A stretch of 14,318 bases of DNA. Source: an uncultured Collinsella sp. (GTDB lineage: Bacteria > Actinomycetota > Coriobacteriia > Coriobacteriales > Coriobacteriaceae). Positions within the stretch are counted from its first letter, which is position 1. Every line of letters starts with the position of its first letter. Location of the stretch: the NCBI GenBank assembly GCA_900759335.1, contig CAAEUX010000023.1, positions 1-14,318 of the forward strand. The letters are read 5' to 3'. Shown here one piece after another: positions 1-6,141 of this stretch. Both the position numbers and the translations under genes were made by a program. The notes beneath the pieces were generated by a model. That model saw only the letters and a program-made list of their open reading frames with translations. It did not search any database and was not told where the DNA came from.

Positions 1-296
1 AGCGGAATGTGGGGTCACCGCGCGGTCCGCATCTGATGGTGTCGACGTCAATGGTATACGGGTGCACCATCGACGTCTTCAATTCAGAAGATATCAGTGC
101 GGAATGCGCTGGGAAGTTACCCCATGCGGCCAGCTGCGGGGTCTTTGCTGCGCTCGAGCAAGCAACCCAACATATAAATCTGAATTTGGATTTGGATGGG
201 AGGGGCTTGTTGCTGTTGGGGGCGTTGAAACGCGAGCGGCACTTTGGGATGCGTGGCGGCCTGGGTTGGGGCGATGCTTTGGGATGAGCTACTTAT
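1..296. other. Leading stretch with no supportable gene
   Basis: I see no credible gene here. Frame 1 from the window edge reads eleven codons and stops at 34-36, so it could be the very end of a gene lying to the left, but it is too short to identify. The remaining open frames are short, lack Shine-Dalgarno sequences and resemble no family I know. A 10-nt direct repeat, CTTTGGGATG, occurs at 242-251 and 277-286, just downstream of the leftward TetR gene. No T-tract terminator is visible for that gene. Confidence 0.4.
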
Positions 297-836
297 TTAG
301 GTGAAGAGGGGTTTTATGGCTGATAGGTAGTCTTTGGCTACGTCCTCTTTTGGGGCTTCGAAGTTGTGCCAGGCCCACCATTGGACCATTCCTACGAAGC
401 TCGAGGCTATGTGGTGTAGTAGGAAGCTGCGATTCATGGTGGCGGCGGGGCCGTTTGGGTCGGTAGGGACGGTTTCGGCTGCGCGCGACATGATGGTCTT
501 GCGTAGGCAGTCGGCGAAGACGCGTGAGCCGGCGCCGGCTACCAGCGCTCGAACGCCCTGGCGACACTCCCAGAGATTGTTGAGGATATGCTCGACCTGC
601 ACGAGTGGGTCGTCGAGTGGTGTGCCATCGTCGTCGAGGGCGTGGGCGCAGATGTCGCTCACGAGCTCGGATAGTAGGTCGTCTTTGCTCTTAAAGAGGC
701 CGTAGAATGTCGCGCGGCCTACGTGAGCGCGCGCGATGATGTCGCCGACGGTGATCTTGCCGTAGTCCTCCTCGCGAAGGAGCTCGGAAAACGCCGTGAC
801 AATAGCGGCGCGGCTTTTGATTTTGCGGGCATCCAT
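297..836 (-). CDS. TetR/AcrR-family transcriptional regulator
   Basis: A 179-residue one-component repressor-type regulator. Residues about 10-57 form the N-terminal TetR helix-turn-helix: KITVGDIIARAHVGRATFYG (28-47) followed by LFKSKDDLL. The C-terminal part ends with a tryptophan-rich helix (GMVQWWAW, 149-156), typical of the TetR C-terminal domain common in Firmicutes and related groups. The frame opens upstream at 866, but the ATG at 836 is preferred because the earlier codons overlap larC and add an atypical leader. The start lies only 2 bases after the larC stop and has a weak ribosome site, so translational coupling to larC is likely. Its ligand is unknown. Co-transcription with larB-larC suggests that it controls this operon, possibly through the inverted repeat before larB. 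Confidence is high for the family and low for the target. Confidence 0.9.
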   Translation of the reverse strand: MDARKIKSRAAIVTAFSELLREEDYGKITVGDIIARAHVGRATFYGLFKSKDDLLSELVSDICAHALDDDGTPLDDPLVQVEHILNNLWECRQGVRALVAGAGSRVFADCLRKTIMSRAAETVPTDPNGPAATMNRSFLLHHIASSFVGMVQWWAWHNFEAPKEDVAKDYLSAIKPLFT

Positions 837-838
837 GG

Positions 839-1756
839 CTATGCATCCACGTGAACAAGCAGGCAACGGAGCGTGCCGGAGCAGCCCTCGTAGGGGCGCT
901 TACCGGCGCCGTAGCCGACGGCCTCGATGCGGTAGCAGGCCGGCAGATGCTCGGACGTGCGCAGCGCGGTGACGATGGCGGCGCCCGTGGGCGTCACGAG
1001 CTCGCCGGCGACCGGTGCAGGCGTGAGGGCGATATTGCCTGCTTGGCATAGGTTGACGACGGCGGGCACCGGGATGGGCATAAGGCCGTGGGCACAGTTG
1101 ATGGTGCCGTGGCCCTCGGAGAGCGACTCGACCACGATGTCCTCGATACCCAGGTCATCGAGGCAGATGGCGACTGAACAGATGTCAACGATGGAATCGA
1201 TGGCGCCTACCTCGTGGAACATGACGGTCTCGGGCGTTTTGCCGTGAGCCTTGGCCTCGGCGGCGGCGAGCGCGGTAAAGATGGCGAGCGCGCGTCGCTT
1301 GGCGCCATCGCTTAGCTGCGAATTCTCGATAATTTCCGTGACGTCGGCTAGCGAGCGGTGATGATGGTGGTGGGTGTGGTGATGGTCCTCGTGGCCATGA
1401 CCGTGGCCCTCATGGTCATGCTCGTGGCAGTGCTCGTGTTCGTGTCCGCCATGATCATGATGGTGATGCTCATGCTCGTGCGTGTGCTCGCCAGCTGCTT
1501 CGTTGCCGTAGAGCCAGGCCATGTCGTGATCATGGTTCTCGAGCTCCTCTGCCAGCTGAACGTCAAAGTCGCAGGCGTCGATGCCATGCTTGTTTACGCG
1601 TGTAACGGCAATCTCAAAGCCGTCGATCGGCAGCGTGGCGAGCTGTTCGCGCAGGTGCTCCTTGCTGGCGCCCAGGTCGAGCAGGGCCGCGACGGTCATG
1701 TCGCCGCTGATGCCCGAGGTGCCGTCGATGATAAGCGTGTGCTGATGGTTGGACAT
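839..1756 (-). CDS. larC: LarC N-terminal-type nickel insertion protein, lacking the LarC2 domain
   Basis: A 305-residue LarC homologue. LarC inserts nickel into the pyridinium dithiocarboxylate mononucleotide in a CTP-dependent step, giving the nickel-pincer cofactor of LarA enzymes. Family signatures seen: DGTSGISGDM (11-20), FHEVGAIDSIVDI (180-192), AHGLMPIPVPA (222-232), GELVTPTGAA (251-260) and GYGAG (281-285). Residues 91-133 form a metal-binding-type linker with 25 histidines in 43 positions. The protein stops at VHVDA just after the GYGAG block, where full-length LarC (about 400 residues) continues into its CTP-binding C-terminal domain. In Lactiplantibacillus plantarum that half is joined by programmed frameshifting, but here the next DNA encodes TetR. 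The ATG at 1756 has an AAGGAG site overlapping the larB stop, and the gap to larB is 10 bases. It may be a functional short form, need a LarC2 encoded elsewhere, or be degraded. Confidence 0.9.
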   Translation of the reverse strand: MSNHQHTLIIDGTSGISGDMTVAALLDLGASKEHLREQLATLPIDGFEIAVTRVNKHGIDACDFDVQLAEELENHDHDMAWLYGNEAAGEHTHEHEHHHHDHGGHEHEHCHEHDHEGHGHGHEDHHHTHHHHHRSLADVTEIIENSQLSDGAKRRALAIFTALAAAEAKAHGKTPETVMFHEVGAIDSIVDICSVAICLDDLGIEDIVVESLSEGHGTINCAHGLMPIPVPAVVNLCQAGNIALTPAPVAGELVTPTGAAIVTALRTSEHLPACYRIEAVGYGAGKRPYEGCSGTLRCLLVHVDA

Positions 1757-1766
1757 GGAATGCTCC

Positions 1767-2549
1767 TTAACGGGCGCAGGGCGTGCCAGCGCTCAGATGA
1801 TTGATAAGACTTGCCTGGTAGGCGGCACCAAAGCCGTTGTCGATGTTGACAACCGAAACGCCGCTGGCGCAGGAGTTGAGCATGGCGAGCAGCGCGGCTA
1901 CGCCGCCAAAGCTTGCGCCATAGCCCACGCTGGTGGGGACGGCGATGACCGGACAGCTCACCAGGCCGCCGATAACGCTCGCCAACGCGCCCTCCATGCC
2001 GGCGACGGCAATGATCACCTGCGCCTGGGCAAGTTCCTCGGCATGAGCGAGCAGGCGGTGCAGGCCGGCGACACCTACGTCGTAGAGGCGATCGACCTCG
2101 TTGCCGTAGAACTCGGCCGTCAGTGCCGCCTCTTCGGCGACGGGCAGGTCGCTCGTGCCGGCGCAGGCGACGACGATGCGTCCGTTGCCGGTGGGGGAGG
2201 GCTTGCCACCCACGAGGGCGAGCTGGGCGTCCGGGACATATCCCAGGTCAATGTCGTTGCCGAGAAGCTCAGCGGTGCGCGCGGCTTTTTCGGCATCCAA
2301 GCGTGTGACCAGGATGCGCTCCTGGTCTGCATCGAGTAATGCTTTGATAATGGCGGCAATTTGCTCGGCGGTTTTACCGGCACCGTAGACAACCTCGCCG
2401 GCTCCCTGGCGCACTCCGCGCGAAAGATCGAGCTGCGCAAAGCCCAGATCGGCGGTTGGCGCCGTCTGGATGCGCGTGAGGGCGTCGGCAGGGGTGACTG
2501 ATCCGCCGGCAACATCGCTCAGCAGCTGCTCAAGATCTCGCTTATCCAT
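1767..2549 (-). CDS. larB: LarB, nicotinate adenine dinucleotide carboxylase/hydrolase
   Basis: A 260-residue LarB, full length for the family. LarB carboxylates the pyridine ring of nicotinic acid adenine dinucleotide and cleaves its phosphoanhydride, giving the first intermediate of the nickel-pincer cofactor. The C-terminal two thirds is PurE-like: AGTSDLPVAEEA (130-141), DVGVAGLHRL (157-166), VAGMEGALASVIGGLV (182-197), PTSVGYGASFGG (205-216) and MLNSCASGVSVVNIDNG (223-239). Cys227 and Glu186 line up, with the same offset of six, with Cys221 and Glu180, which I recall as catalytic residues of L. plantarum LarB. The frame is open to 2582, but the ATG at 2549 (MDKRDLEQLL) fits the family better than the earlier ATG. 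It is first in the larB-larC-tetR operon, 114 bases after serB, with a candidate promoter and operator in between. LarE and LarA are not in the window. Confidence 0.94.
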   Translation of the reverse strand: MDKRDLEQLLSDVAGGSVTPADALTRIQTAPTADLGFAQLDLSRGVRQGAGEVVYGAGKTAEQIAAIIKALLDADQERILVTRLDAEKAARTAELLGNDIDLGYVPDAQLALVGGKPSPTGNGRIVVACAGTSDLPVAEEAALTAEFYGNEVDRLYDVGVAGLHRLLAHAEELAQAQVIIAVAGMEGALASVIGGLVSCPVIAVPTSVGYGASFGGVAALLAMLNSCASGVSVVNIDNGFGAAYQASLINHLSAGTPCAR

Positions 2550-2593
2550 ATATGTTCCCTTCGACGGCGCAAAGTCTAGCACTCAAAGGGTAT

Positions 2594-2627
2594 GTTTCCG
2601 AACACTAAGACAAAATTGTTCGGAAAC
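2594..2627. promoter_or_regulatory. Perfect 11-bp inverted repeat before larB (candidate operator)
   Basis: GTTTCCGAACA at 2594-2604 and its exact reverse complement at 2617-2627 are separated by 12 nt. On the minus strand the outer arm meets a -10-like TATAGT (2626-2631), so a bound repressor would cover the -10 and start of a larB promoter. No T-tract follows the repeat, so it does not look like a serB terminator. The TetR protein encoded in the same operon is the obvious candidate ligand. This is inference. An RNA hairpin in the larB leader is the alternative. Confidence 0.5.
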
Positions 2628-2663
2628 TATAGGACAGACTGATTCAATTGTTAGACGGATCGG

Positions 2664-3299
2664 CTAGTCGCGCAGGATGATGTCCATGGCGAGCATCAAG
2701 TTGCGCTCGTCGATGGCAAACGGGGCGGCCTCGCGCGTCTTGGGCTTGGCGCAAAACGCGATGCCAGTGCCCGCGGCCTGGATCATGGGGATGTCGTTTG
2801 CCCCGTCGCCAATAGCGACCGTGTGTGCCATATCGACGCCGCACTCAACCGCCCAATCCAGCAGCTGGATGAGCTTGGACTCCTTGGTCACAATGTCTGC
2901 CGCCAGCTTGCCGGTGAGCTTGCCGTCCACGACTTCCAGACGGTTGGCCAGGCAAAAATCGATGCCCGCGGCGGCCACGATCTTGTCAGCGACCTCGTGA
3001 AAGCCGCCGCTTACCACGCCGACCTTCCAGCCTTTGCTGTGCGCCGAGCGCACAAGCTCCAGCGCGCCGGGGGTAAACGTCACGCGCTCAAAGGTGCGCT
3101 CGAACACACTCTCGTCCAAGCCGGCAAGCAGCCCCACGCGCTCCTCGAGCGCCTGCTTAAAGTCCAGCTCGCCGCGCATAGCGCGCTCGGTGATTTGCGC
3201 AACTTGCTCGCCCACGCCGGCCTCCTCGCCCAACAGGTCGATGACCTCCTGGTTGATGAGCGTGGAGTCGATATCCATAACAATGAGGCGTGCAGTCAT
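2664..3299 (-). CDS. serB: Phosphoserine phosphatase SerB (HAD superfamily)
   Basis: A 211-residue HAD hydrolase that removes phosphate from L-phosphoserine, the last step of serine biosynthesis, in the cytoplasm. HAD motif I is DIDST (9-13, nucleophile Asp9, acid/base Asp11). Motif II is SGGF (97-100). A conserved lysine lies in the TKESK stretch (138-142), and motif IV is GDGANDIPM (164-172). The helical cap with MRGELDFKQALEERVGLLAG (41-60) is the usual SerB cap. The frame extends to 3344, but the ATG at 3299 is preceded by GGAAAGG and begins directly with the HAD strand, so the longer N-terminus is rejected. It lacks the N-terminal ACT domain of some actinobacterial SerB proteins. It lies upstream of larB on the same strand, but the 114-base gap holds a candidate promoter, so it is probably its own unit. 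Confidence 0.92.
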   Translation of the reverse strand: MTARLIVMDIDSTLINQEVIDLLGEEAGVGEQVAQITERAMRGELDFKQALEERVGLLAGLDESVFERTFERVTFTPGALELVRSAHSKGWKVGVVSGGFHEVADKIVAAAGIDFCLANRLEVVDGKLTGKLAADIVTKESKLIQLLDWAVECGVDMAHTVAIGDGANDIPMIQAAGTGIAFCAKPKTREAAPFAIDERNLMLAMDIILRD

Positions 3300-3503
3300 G
3301 ACGGGCCTTTCCAAGTGCTGTTTTATTGGGGCATATTGTCGCACGTGAATAGCGCGGGCGGGTGCCGCGGTGCGTCAATTGTTTCGTCTCCGTCAAGTCT
3401 TTGGGCAAGAGCTACTTTTTCGTGGTACATCGACGCGGGTGCGATAAGATAGAACGCCATGTCCGGCTGCGCGGTTTACGCAGGCTGGGCAAATCTGTAC
3501 GAC

Positions 3504-3528
3504 GCCGCCCGGAACGACACGGGGCGGC
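3504..3528 (+). promoter_or_regulatory. Hairpin in the aspS leader
   Basis: GCCGCCC (3504-3510) pairs exactly with GGGCGGC (3522-3528) across an 11-nt loop. It lies 12 nt before the AGGAGG ribosome site of aspS. It is too short to be a T-box and no T-box sequence is visible. It could affect translation or mRNA stability, but nothing here proves a role. Confidence 0.3.
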
Positions 3529-3555
3529 ACAGATCCATAAAGGAGGATCACTGGT

Positions 3556-5343
3556 ATGAGCCAGACCCGTCCCATCGATGAGCATTCCATGCACACCCGT
3601 ACCTGCGGCGAGCTTCGCTTCGAGAACGTGGGCGAAGAGGTCACCCTCACCGGTTGGGTGAGCCGTCGCCGCGACCACGGCGGCCTTATCTTCTGCGACC
3701 TTCGCGACCGCGAGGGCATCACGCAGCTCACCTTCGACCCCGAGCACTCCGATGGCGATGCCTTTAAGATCGCCGAGACCATGCGTCCCGAGTGGCCCAT
3801 CAAGATCCACGGCGTCGTGCGCGCCCGTGGCGAGGAGACCACCAACGCCAAGCTCGCGACCGGCGAGATCGAGGTCCTGACCGACCACGCCGAGGTGCTC
3901 AACACGTCCGTCACCCCGCCGTTCCAGATCGAGGACGGCATCGAGACGAGCGAGGACACCCGCCTGCGCTATCGCTATCTGGACCTCCGTCGTCCCGAGA
4001 TGATGGCCAACCTCAAGCTGCGCTCCGACTTTACCTTTGCCATTCGCGAGGCGCTGCACAACCGTGAGTTCATGGAGGTCGAGACGCCCTCCCTGTTCAA
4101 GTCCACGCCCGAGGGCGCTCGCGACTTCATCGTTCCCAGCCGTATTCAGCCGGGTAACTTCTACGCCCTGCCGCAGTCCCCGCAGCTCCTGAAGCAGCTG
4201 CTCATGGTCGGTGGCGTCGAGCGCTACTACCAGGTTGCCAAGTGCTTCCGCGACGAGGACCTGCGTGCCGACCGCCAGCCCGAGTTCACTCAGGTCGATA
4301 TCGAGATGTCCTTCGTGGACCAGAACGATGTCATGAGCGCGCTCGAAGAGGTTCTTGCCGATGCCTTCGGCCGCATGGGTGTCGAGATGCCCACGCCGCT
4401 GCGTCGTATGAACTACTGGGATGCCATGGACACCTATGGCTCCGACAAGCCCGATACCCGCTATGGCATGCACCTGGTCGACCTGACCGACATCTTTGCC
4501 AACTCCAAGTTCAAGGTCTTTGCGACTGCCGCAAACGAGGAGGGCTCCGTCGTCAAGGCCATCAACGCCAAGGGCGCCGGTGCCTGGGCACGTGCCAAGA
4601 TCGATAAGCTCGCCGGCGTGGCCTCCACGTTTGGCGCCAAGGGCCTGGCATGGATCGCCTTCCGCGAGGACGGCTCCATCAACAGCCCCATCGTCAAGTT
4701 CTTCTCGGACGAGGAGATGGCCGCTCTGCGCGAGCGCATGGACGTCGAGCCCGGCGACCTTGTGATGTTCGCCGCCGGCCCGCGCCTGCTCTCCGACGAG
4801 ATCCTGGGCGGCATGCGTTCGCACATGGCCAACGCACTCGAGATCAAGCGCGAGGGCCACGACTTCCTGTGGGTCGTCAATTTCCCGCTGTTCCATTGGG
4901 ACGAGGACCGCAAGGCCTATGCTGCCGAGCATCAGCCCTTTACCCTGCCGACCGAGACCGACATCGCCAAGATCGAGGCCGATCCGCTGGCGGCCGGTTC
5001 GTGCACCTACGACTTTGTCATGGACGGCTTTGAGGCCGGCGGTGGCGGTATGCGTATCCACAACGCCGAGATGCAGATGTCCATGCTCAAGCTCCTGGGC
5101 TTTACCGAGGAGCGCGCCGAGTCTCAGTTTGGCTTCCTCATGGAGGCCCTCAAGTTTGGTGCGCCCCCGATGGGCGGTTTCGCTCTGGGCCTGGACCGCG
5201 TGTGCATGCTGCTCGCCGGTTCCGACTCCATCCGCGACGTCATGGCGTTTCCCAAGACGGCCAGCGGCTCCGACCTTATGTCGGGCGCCCCGAGTGCCGT
5301 TAGCGGCGCCCAGCTCAAGGACGTCAGCCTGCGCCTGATGTAG
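3556..5343 (+). CDS. aspS: Aspartyl-tRNA synthetase, bacterial type
   Basis: A 595-residue class II synthetase that charges tRNA-Asp, and possibly tRNA-Asn, with aspartate. The order is as expected for the bacterial type: N-terminal OB-fold anticodon domain (about 15-115, with LTGWVSRRRDHGGLIFCDLR), class II motif 2 around KCFRDEDLRADRQPEFTQVD (229-248), the GAD insert domain in the middle, and motif 3 GGFALGLDRVCML near the C-terminus followed by RDVMAFPKT. Length is normal. The ATG at 3556 has AGGAGG 9 bases upstream. His41 sits where the discriminating E. coli enzyme has leucine (RRRDLG there, RRRDHG here), a feature I recall from non-discriminating AspRS, which forms Asp-tRNA-Asn for GatCAB. 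It is monocistronic, with a strong terminator 24 bases after the stop. Confidence 0.97.
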   Translation: MSQTRPIDEHSMHTRTCGELRFENVGEEVTLTGWVSRRRDHGGLIFCDLRDREGITQLTFDPEHSDGDAFKIAETMRPEWPIKIHGVVRARGEETTNAKLATGEIEVLTDHAEVLNTSVTPPFQIEDGIETSEDTRLRYRYLDLRRPEMMANLKLRSDFTFAIREALHNREFMEVETPSLFKSTPEGARDFIVPSRIQPGNFYALPQSPQLLKQLLMVGGVERYYQVAKCFRDEDLRADRQPEFTQVDIEMSFVDQNDVMSALEEVLADAFGRMGVEMPTPLRRMNYWDAMDTYGSDKPDTRYGMHLVDLTDIFANSKFKVFATAANEEGSVVKAINAKGAGAWARAKIDKLAGVASTFGAKGLAWIAFREDGSINSPIVKFFSDEEMAALRERMDVEPGDLVMFAAGPRLLSDEILGGMRSHMANALEIKREGHDFLWVVNFPLFHWDEDRKAYAAEHQPFTLPTETDIAKIEADPLAAGSCTYDFVMDGFEAGGGGMRIHNAEMQMSMLKLLGFTEERAESQFGFLMEALKFGAPPMGGFALGLDRVCMLLAGSDSIRDVMAFPKTASGSDLMSGAPSAVSGAQLKDVSLRLM

Positions 5344-5366
5344 GCGAGCGGCTACATCTTGCTTGC

Positions 5367-5401
5367 AACGAGGGAAGGACGCGCACCTCCCCTCGTTTTT
5401 T
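5367..5401 (+). terminator. Intrinsic terminator of aspS
   Basis: A 12-bp stem with one mismatch (AACGAGGGAAGG 5367-5378 with CCTCCCCTCGTT 5386-5397), a 7-nt loop and a run of six T (5396-5401). It is a typical intrinsic terminator just after aspS, so the repeat array that follows is probably not part of the aspS transcript. Confidence 0.88.
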
Positions 5402-5442
5402 ATGCGCCGAGGTTGTGAGGGCATGGGGCGACCGGACGTCGC

Positions 5443-5628
5443 GGAAACTACGACCCGGAATTTGCGTCCAAAACGGGTCGCAGTTTCCCAAACAGAGTCC
5501 CTTTGGAAACTGCGACCCAGAATCCAGCCAAATAACGGGACGCGCTTTCCGATTGAGCCTTCTGGCGGAAACTGTGTCCCATCATTGACGCTCGAAGTAG
5601 GATGCGGTTTCCGTCCCGCCCTCAACAA
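5443..5628. repeat. Three 62-bp units of alternating inverted 14-mers
   Basis: Six copies of a GGAAACTGCGACCC-like 14-mer alternate in orientation: plus at 5443-5456, 5505-5518 and 5567-5580; minus at 5475-5488, 5537-5550 and 5599-5612. Starts are spaced 32, 30, 32, 30, 32 bases, so the whole is three tandem 62-bp units (14-mer, 18-nt spacer, inverted 14-mer, 16-nt spacer). Copies 2 and 3 are exact complements, and the others differ at one to four positions. Spacers are unrelated in sequence but constant in length. Each unit can fold into a hairpin. Arrangement and intergenic position resemble REP/BIME elements. A multi-site protein-binding array is the alternative. It is not a CRISPR, because orientation alternates. 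Confidence 0.85.
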
Positions 5629-5639
5629 GCATCTAACGC

Positions 5640-5645
5640 TACAAT
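5640..5645 (+). promoter_or_regulatory. Candidate -10 element for the HPr-like gene
   Basis: TACAAT matches five of six positions of the -10 consensus and lies 54 nt before the chosen start of the HPr-like gene. No good -35 is seen 16-18 bases upstream, where the tail of the repeat array sits. This is a weak, position-based call. Confidence 0.3.
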
Positions 5646-5699
5646 AACTACCACGTGGCTGGGTTTGCCGGCCGAATGTTCGATGTCGTGGGAGGGGAC

Positions 5700-5948
5700 A
5701 TGGTCGAGTTTACAAAGACGATTAAAGATCCGTTGGGATTGCATGCCCGCCCGGTTGCGCTGCTCTATGACATCATTGCCAAGCACCGTAGCGACGTGTC
5801 AGTCAGTATCGGCGATCGCCACACGGATGGCCGCGACGTTATGGGGCTCATGGCCCTCTATGGTGAGTGCGGCGAGAGCGTCGTCTTTCGTGTTTCGGGC
5901 GTGGATGAGGCCTCCTGTGTCACATCGATCAGAAACCTCTCGCTCTAG
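5700..5948 (+). CDS. HPr-like phosphocarrier with Asp at position 46
   Basis: An 82-residue HPr-fold protein. HPr passes phosphate from enzyme I (on His15) to sugar-specific EIIA proteins of the PTS. The motif PLGLHARPVALL is present. Starting at the ATG at 5700 puts the histidine exactly at residue 15, the canonical number, and GGGAGGGG lies directly upstream, so the earlier GTG at 5655 is rejected. The regulatory site reads GRDVMGLMAL (44-53) where Gram-positive HPr has a KS-IMG-type sequence, so residue 46 is aspartate instead of the serine phosphorylated by HPr kinase. S46D is the classic laboratory mimic of P-Ser-HPr. The gene stands alone between the repeat array and a strong terminator, away from ptsI. 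It could be a low-activity phosphocarrier or a Crh-like regulator that keeps His15. Confidence 0.85.
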   Translation: MVEFTKTIKDPLGLHARPVALLYDIIAKHRSDVSVSIGDRHTDGRDVMGLMALYGECGESVVFRVSGVDEASCVTSIRNLSL

Positions 5949-5957
5949 GCATGATGG

Positions 5958-5995
5958 GGCGCGGTAAAGGATAATCCTTTGCCGCGCCTTTTTGT
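5958..5995 (+). terminator. Intrinsic terminator of the HPr-like gene
   Basis: GGCGCGGTAAAGG (from 5958) pairs with CCTTTGCCGCGCC (to 5988) with one wobble pair and a 5-nt loop, followed by TTTTTGTTTTG. It separates the HPr-like gene from the feo locus. Confidence 0.92.
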
Positions 5996-6045
5996 TTTGT
6001 TTCGTATAGGAAACTTTTTCGAAAAACTGAACAGGACCCTTTCCA

Positions 6046-6099
6046 AAAAGTTAACCACGTGCTAGTTTACTATAGCGAACATAGACGTGGTTAACTTTT
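6046..6099. promoter_or_regulatory. 15-bp perfect inverted repeat in the feoA promoter region
   Basis: AAAAGTTAACCACGT (6046-6060) and its exact reverse complement (6085-6099) flank a 24-bp AT-rich centre holding -10-like sequences (TACTAT 6068-6073, TATAGC 6071-6076). The repeat ends 42 bases before feoA. Each arm contains GTTAAC. Placement around a likely promoter suggests paired operators for a metal-responsive regulator such as a DtxR/IdeR-type protein, but the arms do not match the DtxR consensus well, so the regulator is not identified. A large leader hairpin is the alternative. Confidence 0.6.
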
Positions 6100-6141
6100 A
6101 TCGCGTCGATGTTGAGGACGAACTGACGTTAGGAGCAACTC

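Noticed and set aside
9..304. Two overlapping open frames in the left end
   Set aside because: No ribosome site, no homology that I recognise, and they overlap each other in different frames.
1358..1804. Apparent multi-helix hydrophobic protein on the plus strand (Met/Val rich)
   Set aside because: His codons CAT/CAC of the LarC tract read as ATG/GTG on the other strand, which creates a false Met/Val membrane protein.
2594..2627. Member of the same repeat family as the 5443-5628 array (both contain GGAAAC/GTTTCC)
   Set aside because: Only a 6-base core is shared, and the spacing and flanks differ, so a common origin is not supported.
3430..3555. T-box riboswitch before aspS
   Set aside because: The leader is short and I see neither a specifier-loop layout nor the conserved T-box sequence.
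3412..5628. 738-codon open frame antisense to aspS
   Set aside because: It mirrors a clear AspRS gene. Long antisense frames are expected from GC-rich third positions; there is no ribosome site and the composition is low-complexity (Gly, Leu, Val, His, Asp).
5443..5628. CRISPR array
   Set aside because: The repeats are only 14 bases, alternate in orientation and have 18/16-base spacers. No cas gene is near.
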